This document shows, one piece after another, positions 37,971 to 47,725 of a stretch of DNA of 64,000 nt (position 1 is its first letter; the number at the start of each line of letters is the position of its first letter). A program made the translations under genes and the position numbers. The DNA is from an uncultured Oceanobacter sp. (GTDB lineage: Bacteria; Pseudomonadota; Gammaproteobacteria; Pseudomonadales; Oceanobacteraceae): NCBI GenBank assembly GCA_913061185.1, contig CAJXTI010000008.1, positions 1 to 64,000 on the forward strand. The letters run 5' to 3'. Under the pieces are notes generated by a model. That model worked only from the letters and a program-made list of their open reading frames with translations. It had not been told where the DNA came from and searched no databases.

Positions 37971-39769
37971 TAATCATCTACCTTGAGAACAGCCAGAAAC
38001 GCTGATTGTGGAATTTCAACACTACCTATTTGTTTCATCCGTTTCTTGCCGTCTTTCTGCTTCTGCAACAGTTTCTTCTTGCGACTGACGTCGCCACCAT
38101 AACATTTGGCGGTGACGTTTTTACGTAACGCCTTGATGGTCGCCCGGGCGACCACTTGATTGCCCATCGCCGCCTGAATAGCGACATCAAACATCTGGCG
38201 CGGAATCAGTTCTTTCATTTTTTCTGTCAGCGCTGCACCACGACGACGGACATTGTCGCGATGCATAATCACCGCCAATGCGTCTACCCGTTCACCATTG
38301 ACCAGCACATCCAGACGCACCAGAGGGGCCGGTTCAAAACGACTGAAGTTGTAATCCAGCGATGCAAAACCCCGGCTGGCTGATTTCAGCCGATCGAAGA
38401 AGTCCATCACCACTTCGCCCATGGGTAATTCGTACTTCAGAGATACCTGGCTGCCAGTGTATTGCATATCAAGCTGGACACCGCGCTTATCGATACAGAG
38501 CGAGATGACATTGCCCAGATATTCTTGCGGCACCAGAATATTGGCTTCCGCAATCGGTTCACGCATCTCAGTGATTGAGCCAATATCCGGCAACTTCGAT
38601 GGGTTATCAACCTCAATAACATCACCCTTTTGGGTAACCACCTGATAAATAACCGTTGGCGCAGTCGTGATCAGATCCATGTCGTATTCACGTTCCAGCC
38701 GTTCCTGAATGATCTCCATATGCAACATGCCCAGGAAACCACAACGGAAACCAAAGCCGAGAGCATCAGAGTTTTCAGGTTCGTAAAACAGCGAGGCATC
38801 GTTCAGCGAGAGTTTTTCCAGGGCGTCACGGAAGCTTTCAAAGTCATCCGAACTGACGGGAAACAACCCGGCATACACCTGTGGTTTGACCTTTTTGAAA
38901 CCAGGCAACGCCCCGGTGTCCGGAAATTTGGAACTGACAATGGTATCACCCACCGGCGCACCGTGAATGTCCTTGATACCGGCCACCATATAGCCGACTT
39001 CACCGGTGCGCAGTTCTTTCTTTTCGTGACGTTTGGGCGTAAAAATACCGACGCCATCGACCAGGTGATCCCTGCCCGTGCTTTTGAGACGTATTTTGTC
39101 ACCCTTGCGAATAACTCCGTTTTTCACTCGAACCAGAGACACAACGCCAAGGTAGGAGTCAAACCAGGAGTCGATAATCAGTGCTTGCAATGGGCCATCA
39201 ATATTCCCTTCAGGAGGCGGAATATGGGCAACCAGATCTTCCAGAACATCTTCTACATTAAGACCGCTCTTGGCACTGCAACGAACCGCTTCGGTGGCAT
39301 CAAGACCAATAATATCTTCAATTTCCTGGGCGACTTTATCCGGATCTGCCTGAGGCAAATCCATCTTGTTTAATACCGGGCGAACTTCCAGACCTTGCTC
39401 AATAGCGGTGTAACAGTTGGCAACGGATTGAGCTTCCACCCCTTGCGCCGCGTCGACCACCAGCAATGCGCCTTCGCAAGCAGACAGGGAGCGTGACACT
39501 TCGTAGCTGAAATCAACGTGCCCAGGGGTATCAATAAAGTTCAGCTGATAGGTTTCGCCATTTCTGGCGACATAATCCAGCGTCACGCTTTGGGCCTTGA
39601 TGGTGATACCGCGCTCGCGCTCAATATCCATAGAGTCGAGCACTTGCTGCTGCATTTCCCGATTGGTCAAGCCGCCGCAAATCTGAATAATCCGATCTGA
39701 CAGCGTGGATTTGCCATGATCGATATGGGCAATGATGGAAAAGTTACGAATGTGGTCCAGGTGGCTCAC
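37970..39769 (-). CDS. lepA: Elongation factor 4 (LepA)
   Basis: 599 residues from GTG 39769, the same as E. coli. Translational GTPase that back-translocates ribosomes or aids 30S assembly. The P-loop [25 protein letters not shown] and [11 protein letters not shown] motifs are clear; the C-terminal domain with [28 protein letters not shown] and [15 protein letters not shown] is the LepA-specific tail. The upstream TTG frame to 39790 is unlikely. In related genomes lepB follows; here DUF4845 follows with an overlap. Confidence 0.96.
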   Translation of the reverse strand: MSHLDHIRNFSIIAHIDHGKSTLSDRIIQICGGLTNREMQQQVLDSMDIERERGITIKAQSVTLDYVARNGETYQLNFIDTPGHVDFSYEVSRSLSACEGALLVVDAAQGVEAQSVANCYTAIEQGLEVRPVLNKMDLPQADPDKVAQEIEDIIGLDATEAVRCSAKSGLNVEDVLEDLVAHIPPPEGNIDGPLQALIIDSWFDSYLGVVSLVRVKNGVIRKGDKIRLKSTGRDHLVDGVGIFTPKRHEKKELRTGEVGYMVAGIKDIHGAPVGDTIVSSKFPDTGALPGFKKVKPQVYAGLFPVSSDDFESFRDALEKLSLNDASLFYEPENSDALGFGFRCGFLGMLHMEIIQERLEREYDMDLITTAPTVIYQVVTQKGDVIEVDNPSKLPDIGSITEMREPIAEANILVPQEYLGNVISLCIDKRGVQLDMQYTGSQVSLKYELPMGEVVMDFFDRLKSASRGFASLDYNFSRFEPAPLVRLDVLVNGERVDALAVIMHRDNVRRRGAALTEKMKELIPRQMFDVAIQAAMGNQVVARATIKALRKNVTAKCYGGDVSRKKKLLQKQKDGKKRMKQIGSVEIPQSAFLAVLKVDD

Positions 39770-39870
39770 AGAATGACATCCAGGCAGCAAAAGAAATGGG
39801 GCGGGATTTTACTTGAAAGCGGCATATATGGCTAATGAAGACTCAAACAGACCGCGCCGACAACGAATCA

Positions 39871-39910
39871 GACACAACAAAGGCAACCCTGAGGTTGCCT
39901 TTGTTGTGTC
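39871..39910 (-). terminator. Long perfect hairpin after mucD
   Basis: An 18-bp perfect inverted repeat with a four-base loop (GACACAACAAAGGCAACC and its complement) lies 13 bases downstream of the mucD stop. T residues are within the stem's 3' arm. It is most likely the terminator of the rpoE-mucABCD-type operon, and could also act on transcripts from the other strand. Confidence 0.8.
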
Positions 39911-39922
39911 ACAGTGAGCCTG

Positions 39923-41317
39923 CTATTTCGGTACGTGTAACGGGATAAAGAGCGCTGCACCACGGCGAATGATGCGCATCGGAACATTACGATCACCTGG
40001 CAGCCCGGCAATGACCTGTTTAAAATCATCCAGATCGTTGATGTTTTCTCCGTGAATCATGGTGATTACATCTCCTGGCATCAAACCGGATACTGCCGCA
40101 GGGCCATCACTGACCGCTTTGACCAGAACCCCGCCAGAACCCAGTTTGCGCCGCTGACTGTCGTCCAGTTCAGCCACCAGAACGCCCATTGCGTCACTGT
40201 TGAATTCACCGGGAGGGGTATTGGATGCCAGCGTTTGCGTCTGCGCGTTCGATAACACTCCAATTTCAACATCAATGCGTTTGCGCTTGCCGTTTCTGAC
40301 CAGGTCGATACGGGCACTGGTGCCGGGTTTTACCCGGCCAACCTGATGGGGTAAATCAGACGACAGATAAATGGCCTCGCCATTAAAACGGGTAATAATA
40401 TCGCCACTTTTCAAACCCGCTTTCTCCGCCGGACTATCAGGAACCACTTGGGCTACCAGTGCGCCCGCTGCTTTATCCAGTCCAAACGACTCGGCCAGAT
40501 CCTTGCTGACTTCCTGAATCACCACACCCAGCCAGCCACGACTCACCTTGCCTTTTTCCTTCAGCTGATCAGCAACATCCATGGCCACGTTAATCGGAAT
40601 CGCAAATGAAACCCCCATAAAACCACCAGAGCGGGTATAAATTTGCGAGTTGATCCCGACCACTTTGCCATTCAGATTAAACAGTGGGCCACCTGAGTTG
40701 CCCGGATTGATCGCCACATCTGTTTGAATAAAAGGGACATAATTTTCGTTCGGCAAACTGCGTCCTTTGGCACTGACAATCCCTGCCGTCACGGAATAGT
40801 CAAAACCGAACGGCGAGCCGATAGCAACCACCCATTCGCCAACCTCCAGCGCATCGGAATCACCCAGTGCAACAATCGGCAGATCATCAGCTTCGACCTT
40901 GAGTAACGCCAGATCGGAACTCTCATCGGCACCGATCAACTTGGCTTCCAGCTCGCGCCGATCATTCAGACGGACAACAATTTCATCAGCATCCTTGATC
41001 ACGTGATTATTGGTGAGGATATAACCGTCATGGGAGACGATAAAACCGGAGCCCAGTGATGTCTTTTCCTGCTCACCACGCGGCGAAGGCATTTGCTCGC
41101 CGAAAAAGTGCCGGAATATTTCAGGCACATCCTCAGGCAAGCCGTAGCGCTGTTGATAGGAACCGGACAATCCGGCGCTGACATGCTGTACCGTACTGAT
41201 ATTAACAACCGCCGGAGACGCTTCTTTTACCAAATCACGAAAATCCGGCAAGCTGGCATGCACCGCAGAAGCCAGTAGTAAGACAACGGGGAACAGTAAT
41301 TTGAATATTCTGGTCAT
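39923..41317 (-). CDS. mucD: Periplasmic serine protease MucD (DegP/HtrA family)
   Basis: 464 residues. A signal peptide covers about residues 1-21 (ending AVHA). The trypsin-like domain has the triad His105 (LTNNHVI), Asp135 (SSDLALLKV) and Ser208 (NPGNSGGPL). Two PDZ domains follow, about 270-350 and 375-460. HtrA proteases clear misfolded envelope proteins. Its place after rpoE-mucA-mucB-rseC is the Pseudomonas algU-mucABCD order, supporting the MucD name and sigma-E-dependent expression. It begins 94 bases after rseC ends. Confidence 0.95.
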   Translation of the reverse strand: MTRIFKLLFPVVLLLASAVHASLPDFRDLVKEASPAVVNISTVQHVSAGLSGSYQQRYGLPEDVPEIFRHFFGEQMPSPRGEQEKTSLGSGFIVSHDGYILTNNHVIKDADEIVVRLNDRRELEAKLIGADESSDLALLKVEADDLPIVALGDSDALEVGEWVVAIGSPFGFDYSVTAGIVSAKGRSLPNENYVPFIQTDVAINPGNSGGPLFNLNGKVVGINSQIYTRSGGFMGVSFAIPINVAMDVADQLKEKGKVSRGWLGVVIQEVSKDLAESFGLDKAAGALVAQVVPDSPAEKAGLKSGDIITRFNGEAIYLSSDLPHQVGRVKPGTSARIDLVRNGKRKRIDVEIGVLSNAQTQTLASNTPPGEFNSDAMGVLVAELDDSQRRKLGSGGVLVKAVSDGPAAVSGLMPGDVITMIHGENINDLDDFKQVIAGLPGDRNVPMRIIRRGAALFIPLHVPK

Positions 41318-41411
41318 AGAGAGCCCTTAACAGCAATACCGAGATGATGATTAACACCAAGGTGATGGTGAACCAACGTAGCAAGTAAGTACTATAGATT
41401 CGATTTTGTGG

Positions 41412-41834
41412 TCAGAATTCCGAACACACAGAAACAATTGCAGGAAGCCACTGGTGGCGTTTCAGATTGGCAATGTAACGAGCCAGCAGAAGTCCTCCCG
41501 CCAGACCCAGCACACCGACCAGCAAGGCAGCGACATCGCCACCGGATGCCTGTCCGGCCGCTGCGCCAAGAATCAGGCCGATCAGCGGAGTACCGTAGAG
41601 TGTGGCCGCGCTGGCCGCAAGACTGCCGGAGGGCAAATCCAGTACCACTTGCTGGCCTGGCTGAAGAACATATTCCGTCGCAACCCACAATCGTACCGGC
41701 TTGCCCAGACTGCTGAGCGTCGCCTGACCACACCCGGAACGGGCATTACAACTGCCGCAAGCACTTTGCTGCAGTCCTTCAACCCAAACGCCACCGGCGG
41801 CGATTTCTTTTACTTCAACTACTTCATGTGGCAT
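41412..41834 (-). CDS. rseC: SoxR-reducing system protein RseC/MucC family
   Basis: 140 residues. Near the N-terminus is a four-cysteine cluster (SACGSCNARSGCG), followed by two adjacent membrane spans (about 85-103 and 109-128). RseC in E. coli contributes to the SoxR-reducing complex, while MucC modulates AlgU signalling weakly. Start 41834 (MPHEVVEVKEI) has a GGGGAG site and lies four bases after the mucB stop; the longer frame to 41870 would overlap mucB. Confidence 0.88.
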   Translation of the reverse strand: MPHEVVEVKEIAAGGVWVEGLQQSACGSCNARSGCGQATLSSLGKPVRLWVATEYVLQPGQQVVLDLPSGSLAASAATLYGTPLIGLILGAAAGQASGGDVAALLVGVLGLAGGLLLARYIANLKRHQWLPAIVSVCSEF

Positions 41835-41838
41835 GGAC

Positions 41839-42864
41839 TTATCTCCCCGACACCGGATTGTCACCAGCATGGCGAACAGACAGAGCTATCCGCTTGGCCG
41901 TCGCCATTGGTAATTCACCAACAACGGTAATGCGCATATTACGCTCACCATCACGCTGGTGGCGAACAACCGCAGCGGTCGCACCCCAACGCCGACTCAT
42001 ATCAGGCATGGAATCCTGTTCTACCTGATCCACAAACAAGGTAAAGGCTGACAAACCGTCGCTGTACATCAATGCATCACGGCTGGCAGCATCACGCTCT
42101 ACCGACAGGGCAAATCCAGGGGGCACCCATTGCGGATACCAACCCTGCTGATGTTCAACCATCGTAGTAACACCAGGGGTAGCAAGATGTGATACGTATT
42201 GATGACTGCCTGGAGGTACTTCAAACTCTGACGCTGGAATAGCCTGGCCGATGGTAATCTGGGCAAACTGGTAGCGTTCGATGACCTTGCGCGACCGGTC
42301 AACCAGATCGGAACGTAATAACAGACCGGTTTCTTCGTCTAGCCACAGATTCTGCCCAAAGCGGAAGGTATCGTTTGGAATAACCTGGATTTGCAAGGCA
42401 TTACGCCCGGCGATTCTCTCTGGACGAGCTTGTCGAAGCTGGTAATAGGAATCCAGTGCCGGTAGATGAGGATCAATCCCTGACAACAGGTTGGCAGACT
42501 GATCATAAAGACGCAGTGCCTGGTCATCAGGATGGGTGCAACTGACGTCTTGCCCGGCCCGAATGATTTCCCTCGGGTTGCCCGTCAGATGGGAGATTTT
42601 CTCATACTCGATCCCATCCGCCATGGCGTGGCTGATAGCCATGGTGTGCCAGAGTTGGTCGTTGCCAAACACCAGAACGCCTTGGTAATTGGTTTCCTTG
42701 ATGGCATGAGACATACGTTCAAGCCACTGTCTGGGGTCAGTGAAACCTGCAGCCCCAGCAGCCGAACCAACGCCAGATGCCTGATCACCCGAACCTGCCG
42801 AACCGGCACTCGCAGGAGTTGCCAACACCAGTCCCAAGGTCAGAAGAAACCAGACAGACTTCAC
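41839..42864 (-). CDS. mucB: Sigma-E regulatory protein MucB/RseB
   Basis: 341 residues. The first ~21 residues are a signal peptide (VWFLLTLGLVLATPASA). The N-terminal LolA-like domain (about 45-220) and C-terminal domain (about 235-330) characteristic of RseB are recognisable from LERMSHAIKETNYQGVLVF and the RSDLVDRSRKVIERYQFAQI segment. RseB binds the periplasmic part of the anti-sigma factor and senses mislocalised lipopolysaccharide and lipoproteins. It overlaps mucA by four bases (ATGA). Confidence 0.92.
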   Translation of the reverse strand: MKSVWFLLTLGLVLATPASAGSAGSGDQASGVGSAAGAAGFTDPRQWLERMSHAIKETNYQGVLVFGNDQLWHTMAISHAMADGIEYEKISHLTGNPREIIRAGQDVSCTHPDDQALRLYDQSANLLSGIDPHLPALDSYYQLRQARPERIAGRNALQIQVIPNDTFRFGQNLWLDEETGLLLRSDLVDRSRKVIERYQFAQITIGQAIPASEFEVPPGSHQYVSHLATPGVTTMVEHQQGWYPQWVPPGFALSVERDAASRDALMYSDGLSAFTLFVDQVEQDSMPDMSRRWGATAAVVRHQRDGERNMRITVVGELPMATAKRIALSVRHAGDNPVSGR

Positions 42865-43574
42865 TGCTGGGCGTCTCCGCCTTGCTCAAAGCTGGTTACC
42901 CGGGCGAATGGCATTAACCCCCGACCAGTATTCAGTGCCGCATGCTCACTGTGCTGCATAACATAGTCATGCAGACGATTCTGGGCATCGCGTAACTGCT
43001 CTTCCGTCAATGTCGACTCAGCAGCACTGGTATCCATTGATGCCAGACTGACATTGCTGCTATTAAAATTCAGGCCGGTTTCAAACGCTGCGGTCGCGGG
43101 TGCCGATACGGTAATATCCGAGCCAGCGACACGTTTGCTCTCTGCGGCTTGCACATCAGCCGACGCCACAGCATCCGCTTTCACCAAACCGACCTCATCG
43201 ATTACCCGCACCCCCAGCAGCACTGCCAAAGTAACGGAAGCGGCAACAGCGCCAGACGCAATCCAGCCACTGCGCTTGCGTAGCGAGTGACCCGGCTCTG
43301 CGATGACCGGGGACTGGGCGTCATCGTTATCGCTGGTTTGCCTTGCAGGTACTTCATCCATGGGTTCACCCGCGATGGCCTGCATAATCCCTTTCGACAA
43401 ATCCACCGTGGTGACGGGTTCTTCACGCATCAGCGCACCCATCAACTGATAACGGCTCCAGCGCTCACGCAGCTCCTCATCTTGCTCAAACTGATTCAGA
43501 GCACGGCGTACTTCGAGTTCATCGGCTTCACCATCTACCAGAGCCGAAAGAGATTCATTCATGCGATCATTCAT
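42861..43574 (-). CDS. mucA: Anti-sigma-E factor MucA/RseA
   Basis: 237 residues. The N-terminal cytoplasmic anti-sigma domain begins MNDRMNESLSALVDGEADELEVRRALNQF, the family signature. One membrane span is near residues 97-117 (WIASGAVAASVTLAVLLGVRV), and the rest is periplasmic. RseA/MucA sequesters RpoE until cleaved by DegS and RseP homologues. Start 43574 has a GGAAGG site; the gap to the rpoE stop is 20 bases. Confidence 0.92.
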   Translation of the reverse strand: MNDRMNESLSALVDGEADELEVRRALNQFEQDEELRERWSRYQLMGALMREEPVTTVDLSKGIMQAIAGEPMDEVPARQTSDNDDAQSPVIAEPGHSLRKRSGWIASGAVAASVTLAVLLGVRVIDEVGLVKADAVASADVQAAESKRVAGSDITVSAPATAAFETGLNFNSSNVSLASMDTSAAESTLTEEQLRDAQNRLHDYVMQHSEHAALNTGRGLMPFARVTSFEQGGDAQQ

Positions 43575-43594
43575 TATTGTTACCTTCCAGACCG

Positions 43595-44182
43595 TCAAGC
43601 AGTGGCCATCAGCAATGGCTGCATTTTCTTGTCTATCGCTTCACGAGCCCGGAAAATCCGGGAGCGAACCGTACCAATTGGACAATCCATTGCTTCAGCA
43701 ATTTCTTCATAGCTGAGCCCATCCATTTCCCTCAATGTAATTGCCATCCGCAAATCGTCTGGCAATGCTTCTATCGCACCGAAAACAACGTCGCGCAGCT
43801 GATCCCGTTGCAGCAGCCCATCCGGCGTTTCAATATCCCGCATGGGACTATAATCGCCAAAAAACTCGGCATCATCTGGATCGATGTCATGGGTCGGTGT
43901 TTTACGACCACGACTGACCAAATGATTCTTTGCTGTATTCACAGCAATCCGGTACATCCAGGTGTAAAACGCACTGTCACCACGAAAATTGGGTAACGCC
44001 TTATAGGCTTTTACAAACGCTTCCTGGGTCACATCCTGCGCTTCAGCAAAGTCGGAGACAAAACGCCCGACCAGTGACAGGATGCGATGTTGATATTTGA
44101 GCACCAGTAAATCGAAGGCGCGACGATCCCCTTTCTGAACCCTTGCGACCAGTTGTCGGTCCGTATTTTGATGATCTGTCAT
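43595..44182 (-). CDS. rpoE: ECF sigma factor RpoE (AlgU)
   Basis: 195 residues, standard length. Region 2 (about 10-95) has FDLLVLKYQHRILSLVGRFV and AQDVTQEAFVKAYKAL and ends TWMYRIAVNTAKNHLVSRGR; region 4 (about 130-185) has LPDDLRMAITLREMDGLSYEEIAEAMDCPIGTVRSRIFRAREA. It directs the envelope-stress regulon. ATG 44182 is chosen by family start (MTDHQNTDRQLVARVQKGD). The gene heads rpoE-mucA-mucB-rseC-mucD and is divergent from nadB; a sigma-E-like promoter is upstream. Confidence 0.96.
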   Translation of the reverse strand: MTDHQNTDRQLVARVQKGDRRAFDLLVLKYQHRILSLVGRFVSDFAEAQDVTQEAFVKAYKALPNFRGDSAFYTWMYRIAVNTAKNHLVSRGRKTPTHDIDPDDAEFFGDYSPMRDIETPDGLLQRDQLRDVVFGAIEALPDDLRMAITLREMDGLSYEEIAEAMDCPIGTVRSRIFRAREAIDKKMQPLLMATA

Positions 44183-44264
44183 GCCTTGTTCCGACGCCTT
44201 ATTGGGCTGTTTTGTCAAAATTGCTGTGCTGGTCACTGTACGGGCCTCCATTGTGGCTGTAAAT

Positions 44265-44292
44265 GAAAGACCGAACCTCTTTGGGAAAGTTC
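44265..44292 (-). promoter_or_regulatory. Candidate sigma-E autoregulatory promoter of rpoE
   Basis: On the minus strand GAACTT (44287-44292) is followed after 16 bases by TCTTTC (44265-44270). The sigma-E/AlgU consensus is GAACTT, 16-17 bases, TCtga. The -35 is perfect and the -10 matches its first three positions. A TATAAT on the same strand at 44337-44342 may be part of a second, sigma-70 promoter. Confidence 0.55.
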
Positions 44293-44373
44293 AGGAATAT
44301 TTCTGCAACAAGTGTTCTGTAAGCGCTTTGACTGGCATTATAAAGCCATTCCGTTAACTGAAAGCTGGTGAAA

Positions 44374-45999
44374 ATGAGCGAACAACTGACCTTCGACGTC
44401 CTCATCATCGGCAGCGGAGCTGCCGGTCTGACACTGGCTTTATCGCTGCCTTCGCATTTGCAGGTCGCCGTGATCAGCAAAGATCAGCTTGATAGCGGAT
44501 CGACTCGCTGGGCACAAGGTGGTGTCGCTGGTGTACTGGATGCAACAGACAGTGTCGATGCCCATGTATCAGACACCCTGATTGCCGGTGCCGGGCTGTG
44601 TAACGAATCGGCGGTGCGCTTTACGGTAGAAAATTCCGCTTCCGCCATTCAATGGCTGATTGATACCGGCGTGCCCTTCACTCTTGACGGCATTGCCGAA
44701 CAGGGTGGCGACCAACGATTCCATTTAACTCGCGAAGGTGGCCACAGCGCCAGGCGTATCATTCATGCCGCCGATGCAACCGGGCTGGCCATTTCAGACA
44801 CTCTGATCGACCGCGCCAAGGAACAACCCAATCTTCACCTGTTACACCAATACATCGCTGTCGATCTGATCACTCGAGACAAACTCGGCCTCGATGGGCA
44901 AGCCTGTATTGGCGCTTACTTCCTCGATAAGGATAACCGCAAGGTCGCCGCGATTACTGCCCGAGCAACCGTCTTGGCCACCGGCGGTGCCAGCAAGGTG
45001 TATTTATACACCACCAATCCGGATACAGCATCAGGCGATGGCATCGCCATGGCATGGCGCGCAGGCTGTCGCATTGCCAATATGGAATTTAACCAGTTTC
45101 ACCCCACATGTTTACATCATCCGCTCGCTACATCATTTTTAATCAGCGAAGCCGTACGGGGTGAAGGTGGCAAGTTATTACTGCCCGATGGCAGTCGTTT
45201 TATGGATCGTTTTGATGCCCGTGGCGAACTCGCCCCCAGGGACATCGTCGCCAGAGCCATTGACCACGAAATGAAGCGTCTCGGGGCCAATTGCCTGTAT
45301 CTGGATATCAGCCACAAACCGGCTGATTTTATTCGTCATCATTTCCCGACCATCCTTGAGCGTTGCCTGGAACTGGGTATCGACATTCTGCGTGAACCGA
45401 TTCCCATTGTGCCCGCCTCGCACTACACCTGTGGTGGTGTTGTGACCGACCATTTTGGTCGCACGGATATCGACGGACTCTACGCGATTGGTGAAACGGC
45501 CTGCACCGGATTACACGGGGCCAACCGTCTGGCCAGCAATTCCTTGCTCGAATGCCTGGTTTATGCCCGGTCAGCAGCCACGCATATTATTGACAGTCTG
45601 AACTCGGTGCCCGACATTCCTGACGTACCCGCCTGGGATGCCAGTCTGGTGACGGATTCTGATGAAGATGTGGTAATTGCCCACAACTGGGATGAATTGC
45701 GCCGCTTTATGTGGGACTACGTGGGGATTGTCCGAACCACCAAGCGGCTGCTGCGCGCCAAGCATCGGGTACAATTATTACGGCAGGAAATTCAGGAATT
45801 CTACAGCCATCATCGGGTTACAGCCGATTTGCTGGAACTGCGCAACTTGGTCGACGTCGCCGAAATTATCATTCGCTCCGCTCTGCTGCGACGCGAAAGC
45901 CGGGGCTTGCACTACAGCCGAGACTACCCCAATCCGTTACCAAGAGCATTTGACACTGTCATAACAGCCAAACATCTGCGTGAACTGGGAGAACTTTAA
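44374..45999 (+). CDS. nadB: L-aspartate oxidase
   Basis: 541 residues. FAD enzyme that oxidises aspartate to iminoaspartate for quinolinate and NAD synthesis. The Rossmann FAD motif is [17 protein letters not shown] at the N-terminus. Other family markers are [48 protein letters not shown] and [21 protein letters not shown] near the active site. ATG 44374 is preferred to the GTG at 44368. It is divergent from rpoE, as in Pseudomonas. Confidence 0.96.
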   Translation: MSEQLTFDVLIIGSGAAGLTLALSLPSHLQVAVISKDQLDSGSTRWAQGGVAGVLDATDSVDAHVSDTLIAGAGLCNESAVRFTVENSASAIQWLIDTGVPFTLDGIAEQGGDQRFHLTREGGHSARRIIHAADATGLAISDTLIDRAKEQPNLHLLHQYIAVDLITRDKLGLDGQACIGAYFLDKDNRKVAAITARATVLATGGASKVYLYTTNPDTASGDGIAMAWRAGCRIANMEFNQFHPTCLHHPLATSFLISEAVRGEGGKLLLPDGSRFMDRFDARGELAPRDIVARAIDHEMKRLGANCLYLDISHKPADFIRHHFPTILERCLELGIDILREPIPIVPASHYTCGGVVTDHFGRTDIDGLYAIGETACTGLHGANRLASNSLLECLVYARSAATHIIDSLNSVPDIPDVPAWDASLVTDSDEDVVIAHNWDELRRFMWDYVGIVRTTKRLLRAKHRVQLLRQEIQEFYSHHRVTADLLELRNLVDVAEIIIRSALLRRESRGLHYSRDYPNPLPRAFDTVITAKHLRELGEL

Positions 46000-46040
46000 C
46001 GTCTAACGTCAGTTCGCCTTAATAACAGCACGACCGACAG

Positions 46041-46469
46041 TTACAGCTCACTGTAAAGCACTCGCTGCAGCGCCTTGAAATGCTGCACAGACTCAAAGTC
46101 ACGGCAGCGTAACACCAAACCTTGCCAAGGCCAGATCGAATACCGCAATACCAGTAAACGACTACGCCGGATACTGCCCGACCGCCAGCGTACCTGGCGG
46201 ATATTGCCACTGCGGTATATCAGCCGCCACTGCGGGAAAGCGGCTGTCATGTCGCTTTCCGGTAATTTCTGCAAGCAGATAACAGGGTCTTGTTTCCAGT
46301 ACCAGAGCCAGTAAACCGCAACCGTCAGCAGGCTGGCAAACAATGTCAGCCATAGACCGTAACGGAACACAGACAGCATCATGCAAAACGCCAGCAGTGC
46401 CAGCACATCCAGTACGATCTGCCAGCGCCCGGTTCGAAGCTGCCATGCCAGCTCAGGGGGTTCGTGCAT
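46041..46469 (-). CDS. ygfX: YgfX/CptA-like membrane protein
   Basis: 142 residues with two adjacent membrane spans in the first half (VLDVLALLAFCMMLSVFRYG and LWLTLFASLLTVAVYWLWYW), then a soluble C-terminal half with many Arg and Trp. Low sequence identity is normal in this family. In E. coli YgfX is the partner of SdhE (an older toxin-antitoxin proposal exists). Assignment rests on topology and on the tight overlap with sdhE (17 bases). Start 46469 is inferred; the longer frame to 46565 lies mostly within sdhE. Confidence 0.75.
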   Translation of the reverse strand: MHEPPELAWQLRTGRWQIVLDVLALLAFCMMLSVFRYGLWLTLFASLLTVAVYWLWYWKQDPVICLQKLPESDMTAAFPQWRLIYRSGNIRQVRWRSGSIRRSRLLVLRYSIWPWQGLVLRCRDFESVQHFKALQRVLYSEL

Positions 46470-46707
46470 GTTCCAGCACCCGCAAAACAATTTTATGGAT
46501 CTCTGGATCTTCCGGAACAACCCGCTCCAGAAACCAGGCAAACAAATCGGTATCTTCATGCTCAATCAGCGCCTGATAGCGTAATTGATCTTCACGCTCC
46601 AGCGTGCGGTAGACTTTTTCAACAAAAGGTATCAGCAGCACATCCAGTTCCAGCATACCGCGACGACTGTGCCACCACAGACGTTTAACTTCAGTTTCGT
46701 CGATCAC
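46453..46707 (-). CDS. sdhE: FAD assembly factor SdhE
   Basis: 84 residues from GTG 46707, with an excellent AGGAG site six bases upstream. The RGMLELD signature of SdhE is at about residues 16-22 (SRRGMLELDVLLIPFVE). SdhE promotes covalent FAD attachment to succinate dehydrogenase and related flavoproteins. It sits with ygfX and the divergent ygfZ, the conserved arrangement in gammaproteobacteria. Confidence 0.92.
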   Translation of the reverse strand: MIDETEVKRLWWHSRRGMLELDVLLIPFVEKVYRTLEREDQLRYQALIEHEDTDLFAWFLERVVPEDPEIHKIVLRVLEHARTP

Positions 46708-46842
46708 ATTACTCTCCTGTTCAATGACCTCAGTATACCAGCGCGACAACTTCCTTGAACCTGCAACATCGACTGTATTAACCGCATGTGGGTCATGCCC
46801 CGGCAGCGCAAACCGGGGTACACTGGTTTGAAGGAGGAATCT

Positions 46843-47724
46843 ATGAACAATATCCGTACTGCGCCAACCCCGTTAGATAACCAGCTGCCCTGCTTCTCGC
46901 TGTTGGAAGTGACAGGCCCTGATGCTGCCCGACTGCTGCAAGGCCAACTGACTTGTGATGTTACCGGGCTGGCCGATGGCCAGTGGACATTAGGGGCTTG
47001 TTGTAATGCCAAAGGGCGAATGGTTGCCAACTTTCTGTTAGCTCGAACAGACGATCGTTTCGTCTTTCGACTGGCGGCGGATCTGGCCGAATCATTTCAG
47101 CGTCACCTCGGTAAATATGCAGTGTTTTACAAGGTAACGCTAACACCACTGCAGGCCGCCATCTTCGGTTACCAGATGCCAAACCCCAAAGCGGAACACT
47201 CCGTGCTCAACATCGACGGCCAGCTGTTACTGAACTGGCCAGATGGCAGGGTTGAACGATGGGCTGATACAGCGCCAGATTCCCTGACGGATACCGTGCC
47301 ACTGAGTAGCGCAGCCTGGCAACAGCTCGATATTCAATCAGGACTGGTATGGGTCACCCAGGCGAGCGTCGAACACTGGATACCGCAGCATATCGCCTGG
47401 GATAAACTGGGCGGCGTCAACTTCAAGAAAGGCTGCTACACCGGACAGGAAGTCGTCGCCCGCGTGCAATATCTTGGCAAAGCCAAGAAACAGCTGGTTG
47501 GTGCTGTCAGCACGCCCGGCTCTTCAGCTGCTTTTCAGCCTCCAAGCCTGCTAAGCAATATCGAGGCTGCAGGTAAAACCGTCGGTGAAGTGGCCAGTTG
47601 GAGTGGGGATCGTGGTTTACTGGTTTTGAATGGTGAGCCACAAGGAGCACTGACGCTCGAAAACGACACCCCGATTACCACAACCCCACTGCCCTTTGCC
47701 ACCCGCTCGCCAGAATCGGCGTAG
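46843..47724 (+). CDS. ygfZ: Folate-binding Fe-S maintenance protein YgfZ
   Basis: 293 residues with a near-perfect AAGGAGGA site. The family signature K-G-C-Y-x-G-Q-E is intact (FKKGCYTGQEVVARVQYLG, Cys198). YgfZ is a GcvT-like, tetrahydrofolate-binding protein that helps maintain certain [4Fe-4S] enzymes such as MiaB. It is divergent from sdhE and converges with the enoyl-CoA hydratase-family gene, whose stop is one base away. Confidence 0.93.
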   Translation: MNNIRTAPTPLDNQLPCFSLLEVTGPDAARLLQGQLTCDVTGLADGQWTLGACCNAKGRMVANFLLARTDDRFVFRLAADLAESFQRHLGKYAVFYKVTLTPLQAAIFGYQMPNPKAEHSVLNIDGQLLLNWPDGRVERWADTAPDSLTDTVPLSSAAWQQLDIQSGLVWVTQASVEHWIPQHIAWDKLGGVNFKKGCYTGQEVVARVQYLGKAKKQLVGAVSTPGSSAAFQPPSLLSNIEAAGKTVGEVASWSGDRGLLVLNGEPQGALTLENDTPITTTPLPFATRSPESA

Positions 47725-47725
47725 G

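Noticed and set aside
44328-44346. Plus-strand TTGACT ... TATAAA as a nadB promoter
   Set aside because: The two boxes are only five bases apart, far too close for a sigma-70 promoter.
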